64,000 nt of DNA from Enterococcus sp. BWR-S5 (GTDB taxonomy: Bacteria; Bacillota; Bacilli; Lactobacillales; Enterococcaceae): assembly GCF_016745255.1 (NCBI RefSeq), contig NZ_JADOEQ010000015.1:62001-126000 (forward strand), in the 5' to 3' direction. Both the position numbers and the translations under genes were made by a program. Under the pieces are notes generated by a model. The model saw only the letters and a program-made list of their open reading frames with translations, did no database searches and was not told the DNA's origin. This document shows, one piece after another, positions 61,039-64,000 of the stretch (positions within the stretch are counted from its first letter, which is position 1; every line of letters starts with the position of its first letter).

Positions 61039-61518
61039 ATGACTAGAATTTCAAAAATACAGGTGAAACAAGTTAGAGAAACGGAGATGTTGGTCGTTCG
61101 TCGCACCATTGACTTTTTTACAGAGTATGGGAATTTTATGGAGGAGGCGCTAGAGAAAATGGCTGTCGTTCTTGAAGAGAATCAGCTGCTTTCGGCGAGT
61201 GGTCCAGTTGTTTGTTTCCATAATATTGATTTAGCAGCATTGGATGTATCAATTGGTTTGGAGGTTGCTCTTCCGATACAATTAGCGGAGTCTGAGGTTC
61301 GTTGTGTGACTATTCCTTCTCGATTGATTGCAGTGACAATCGATCGCGGTCCCTATGAAGCACAGGACCCGACAATGGAGGCTTTGTTGGCTTGGATTAA
61401 TGAGCACGGATACACAGCAGATGGGGGAATTTATTATCGTTACCTGAATGATGAGGAACAACCACCCGAAGAATACTTAACAGAAATGTATGTTCCGGTT
61501 GTAAAAAATCGCATGTAA
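61039..61518 (+). CDS. GyrI-like/effector-binding-domain protein
   Basis: 159 aa from the ATG at 61039 with GGAGGTAG upstream. The whole protein matches the GyrI-like small-molecule-binding fold: an opening QVKQVRETEMLVVRRTIDF, a middle IGLEVALPIQLAESEV, and IPSRLIAVTIDRGPYEAQDP leading to a final WINEHGYTADGGIYYRYLND. Stand-alone proteins of this fold bind or hydrolyse small molecules or modulate regulators. No DNA-binding domain is attached. Ligand unknown. Confidence 0.75.
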   Translation: MTRISKIQVKQVRETEMLVVRRTIDFFTEYGNFMEEALEKMAVVLEENQLLSASGPVVCFHNIDLAALDVSIGLEVALPIQLAESEVRCVTIPSRLIAVTIDRGPYEAQDPTMEALLAWINEHGYTADGGIYYRYLNDEEQPPEEYLTEMYVPVVKNRM

Positions 61519-61529
61519 CTAATGAATAA

Positions 61530-61580
61530 AAACCACGTTTCGAACATTCACAAAAGAGTGTTCGAAACATGGTTTAGTTT
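61530..61580. terminator. Bidirectional terminator
   Basis: AAACCACGTTTCGAACA (61530-61546) pairs with TGTTCGAAACATGGTTT (61559-61575). It serves both the GyrI-like gene and the convergent ldh. Confidence 0.85.
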
Positions 61581-61605
61581 TTCTGATTTAATTAACGAAG
61601 ACTAA

Positions 61606-62691
<1,086 letters not shown>

Positions 62692-62803
62692 TCAAATGCA
62701 AACTCTTACATGTGTGATTTTTCACTATTCTTACATATTAAGAAATTTCAAAGGTTTTTGATTTCAAGGCAAGAGCTTAGTTAATTTTTAAATTTTAAAC
62801 GAT

Positions 62804-62830
62804 TTGAAACAGCTGGAATTGTGTTATACT
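62804..62830 (+). promoter_or_regulatory. Probable promoter of pth-mfd
   Basis: TTGAAA (62804-62809) and TATACT (62825-62830) with TGT just before it, an extended -10. The 15-base spacer is short. A long leader (~220 bases) would follow. Confidence 0.45.
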
Positions 62831-63060
62831 GTTAAGACAGAAACAGGTGACAAAGCAGTTGTCTTAGAGCTTAAGCGAAAGGATTAACAGCCTGTTTTCC
62901 AAAGCATCATTCAAATTTACTTTGATGAAAGAAGTGACTGAGATGGTAAGTTATCTTAGTCGCGTATTTTGTGTTGTATAGAATCCATGCTAAAAACGAT
63001 GGAACACCATCGATGAACGTAGATGATAGATACTGCTTATTAAACAAGGGGGAGAACGGA

Positions 63061-63627
63061 ATGAAAATGATCGTAGGCTTGGGAAATCCTGGGAGTAAAT
63101 ATCAGGAAACCAAACATAATATAGGCTTTATTACAGTAGATGAGATTGCTCATCGTTACAATGCGGTGTTCAAAAAGAATCAATTTGAGGCAGATATTGC
63201 TGAATTTTTTATAGGAACGGAAAAGATTATGTTGGTTAAGCCGCTGACCTTTATGAATGAATCCGGACGAGCAGTAGGACCGCTAATGACCTATTACGGC
63301 GTTGAGGATCATGAGTTGATTGTTATCTATGATGATTTGGATCTTGAAATCGGAAAAATCCGTTTGCGGGAAAAAGGTGGTGCCGGTGGACATAATGGAA
63401 TGAAGAGCCTCATTTCTCATTTTGGTACAAATGTATTTCCTCGAATCAAGGTAGGCATCGGTCGTCCTGTAGGCAATGAAACGGTTGTTCAGTATGTGTT
63501 GAGCAAGTTTCCTAAGGCGGTTCATGAAGAAATCCTGTTGGCAGTAAAAAATGCAGCAGATGCTGCAATCTATGCCAGTGAAGGACATACCTTTGTCGAT
63601 ACAATGAATCAATTCAATGGAAAATAA
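63061..63627 (+). CDS. pth: Peptidyl-tRNA hydrolase
   Basis: 188 aa from the ATG at 63061, with AAGGGGGAG upstream; the longer open frame upstream is not part of the protein. Family motifs: VGLGNPGSKYQETKHNIGF with catalytic His20, FMNESGRAVGPLMTYYGV, IVIYDDLDLEIGKIRLR with Asp, and GGAGGHNGMKSLISHFGT. Releases peptides from peptidyl-tRNA that drops off the ribosome. Essential in bacteria. 18 bases upstream of mfd. Confidence 0.97.
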   Translation: MKMIVGLGNPGSKYQETKHNIGFITVDEIAHRYNAVFKKNQFEADIAEFFIGTEKIMLVKPLTFMNESGRAVGPLMTYYGVEDHELIVIYDDLDLEIGKIRLREKGGAGGHNGMKSLISHFGTNVFPRIKVGIGRPVGNETVVQYVLSKFPKAVHEEILLAVKNAADAAIYASEGHTFVDTMNQFNGK

Positions 63628-63645
63628 GGGAGGTGGCCAACATAA

Positions 63646-64000
63646 ATGAATATTATTGAACGAATAAGTGAAAGCAGCGTTGTTCAAGAGTGGTATCAGA
63701 AGCTGACAGGGAACCATCGTCAGCTGATTACCGGATTGGCCGGCTCAGCTAAAACATTAGTTATGACTAGCGGCTATCAGTATAAGAAGAAAAAAATGAT
63801 TGTTGCAGTACCGAATCTTTATTATGCCAATCAATTAGTAGAAGATTTTAGAAATTTAGTCCCAGATGAAGAGGTCTATCTATTTCCGGTAGATGAAGTG
63901 CTCTCCGCAGAAATGGCCTTCTCTTCACCGGAAGCACGAGCGGATCGTATTCAAACCTTGAACTTTTTACTTTCTCGTAAAAAAGGGATTGTTGTTGTTC
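63646..64000 (+). CDS. mfd: Transcription-repair coupling factor Mfd, N-terminal part
   Basis: ATG at 63646 with GGAGGT ten bases upstream. The frame stays open to the window end (118 codons). The visible part is the UvrB-like N-terminal region: RQLITGLAGSAKTLVMTSG (degenerate Walker A), IVAVPNLYYANQLVEDF and VYLFPVDEVL. Mfd removes stalled RNA polymerase and recruits UvrA. Gene order ldh-pth-mfd supports the call. Confidence 0.93.
   Translation, partial: MNIIERISESSVVQEWYQKLTGNHRQLITGLAGSAKTLVMTSGYQYKKKKMIVAVPNLYYANQLVEDFRNLVPDEEVYLFPVDEVLSAEMAFSSPEARADRIQTLNFLLSRKKGIVVV

Noticed and set aside
60873-61109. Minus-strand frame of 78 codons before the GyrI-like gene
   Set aside because: It overlaps the ribosome site and start of a well-supported plus-strand gene and contains the short repeat.
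62715-62735. Possible Rex box upstream of ldh (TGTGATTTTTCAC)
   Set aside because: The half-sites are too close and imperfect compared with TTGTGA-N6-TCACAA.

Overview
The window is low-GC Gram-positive chromosomal DNA. The right end carries ldh (opposite strand), pth and mfd. I recall this gene order from Enterococcus, and the LDH sequence closely resembles enterococcal LDH-1. WxL-domain surface proteins, a WxL-interacting DUF916/DUF3324 protein, galactitol-type PTS genes and enterococcal-style AGGAGG ribosome sites also point to Enterococcus. The species cannot be named from sequence alone. No rRNA, tRNA or CRISPR array was seen.

Layout, left to right. 1-0.3 kb: the end of a tyrosine recombinase, more GC-rich than its surroundings, probably the edge of a mobile element. 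0.5-17.3 kb: a cell-surface locus with a winged-helix regulator, a giant WxL protein, a small sortase-anchored protein, two further WxL proteins and a WxL-interacting membrane protein. These are followed by two small basic membrane proteins, two tandem type I signal peptidases (the first with Arg where the catalytic Lys should be), a YfhO-family membrane protein with a stop codon in its N-terminus, two lipoproteins and a second large membrane protein. The block 7.2-10.8 kb is bracketed by two copies of a ~105-bp element in inverted orientation.

17.4-25 kb: a run of small, mostly uncharacterised genes, including SMI1/KNR4 (SUKH), NADAR and ClbS/DfsB-like proteins, a DUF6630-like protein and a lipoprotein; it looks like an immunity/defence-type accessory segment. 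25-27.9 kb: a two-component system and a secreted Cys/His-rich protein with a likely operator. 28.4-30.3 kb (minus): a P1B-type metal-efflux ATPase whose promoter carries two ArsR-like palindromes. 30.8-33.5 kb: an M20 amidohydrolase with a two-subunit DUF5058-like permease. 33.7-36.8 kb: a GT-C-like membrane protein plus a GT2-GtrA fusion, which fits a three-component glycosylation system.

37-44.7 kb: a two-component system followed by an FtsX-like permease, a degenerate ABC ATPase, a second FtsX-like permease, an intact ABC ATPase and a membrane-anchored PASTA protein, apparently one envelope-stress or antimicrobial-response unit. 44.8-46.2 kb: a small membrane protein and a DMT transporter. 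46.6-53.2 kb: a PRD regulator, galactitol-type EIIA, EIIB and EIIC, a PfkB kinase, a class II aldolase and a transaldolase-like enzyme, forming a sugar catabolic operon of unknown substrate. 53.3-55.6 kb (minus): five small unknown genes, the last three very AT-rich.

55.9-64 kb: a sirtuin, a maltose-acetyltransferase/chorismate-mutase fusion, a NiaR-type repressor, an aldehyde dehydrogenase, a lipoprotein, a GyrI-like protein, ldh, pth and the start of mfd. The strongest candidates for something undescribed are the ABC/pseudo-ATPase/PASTA unit, the WxL locus with its Lys-to-Arg signal peptidase and flanking inverted repeats, the acetyltransferase-chorismate mutase fusion and the PTS-transaldolase operon.
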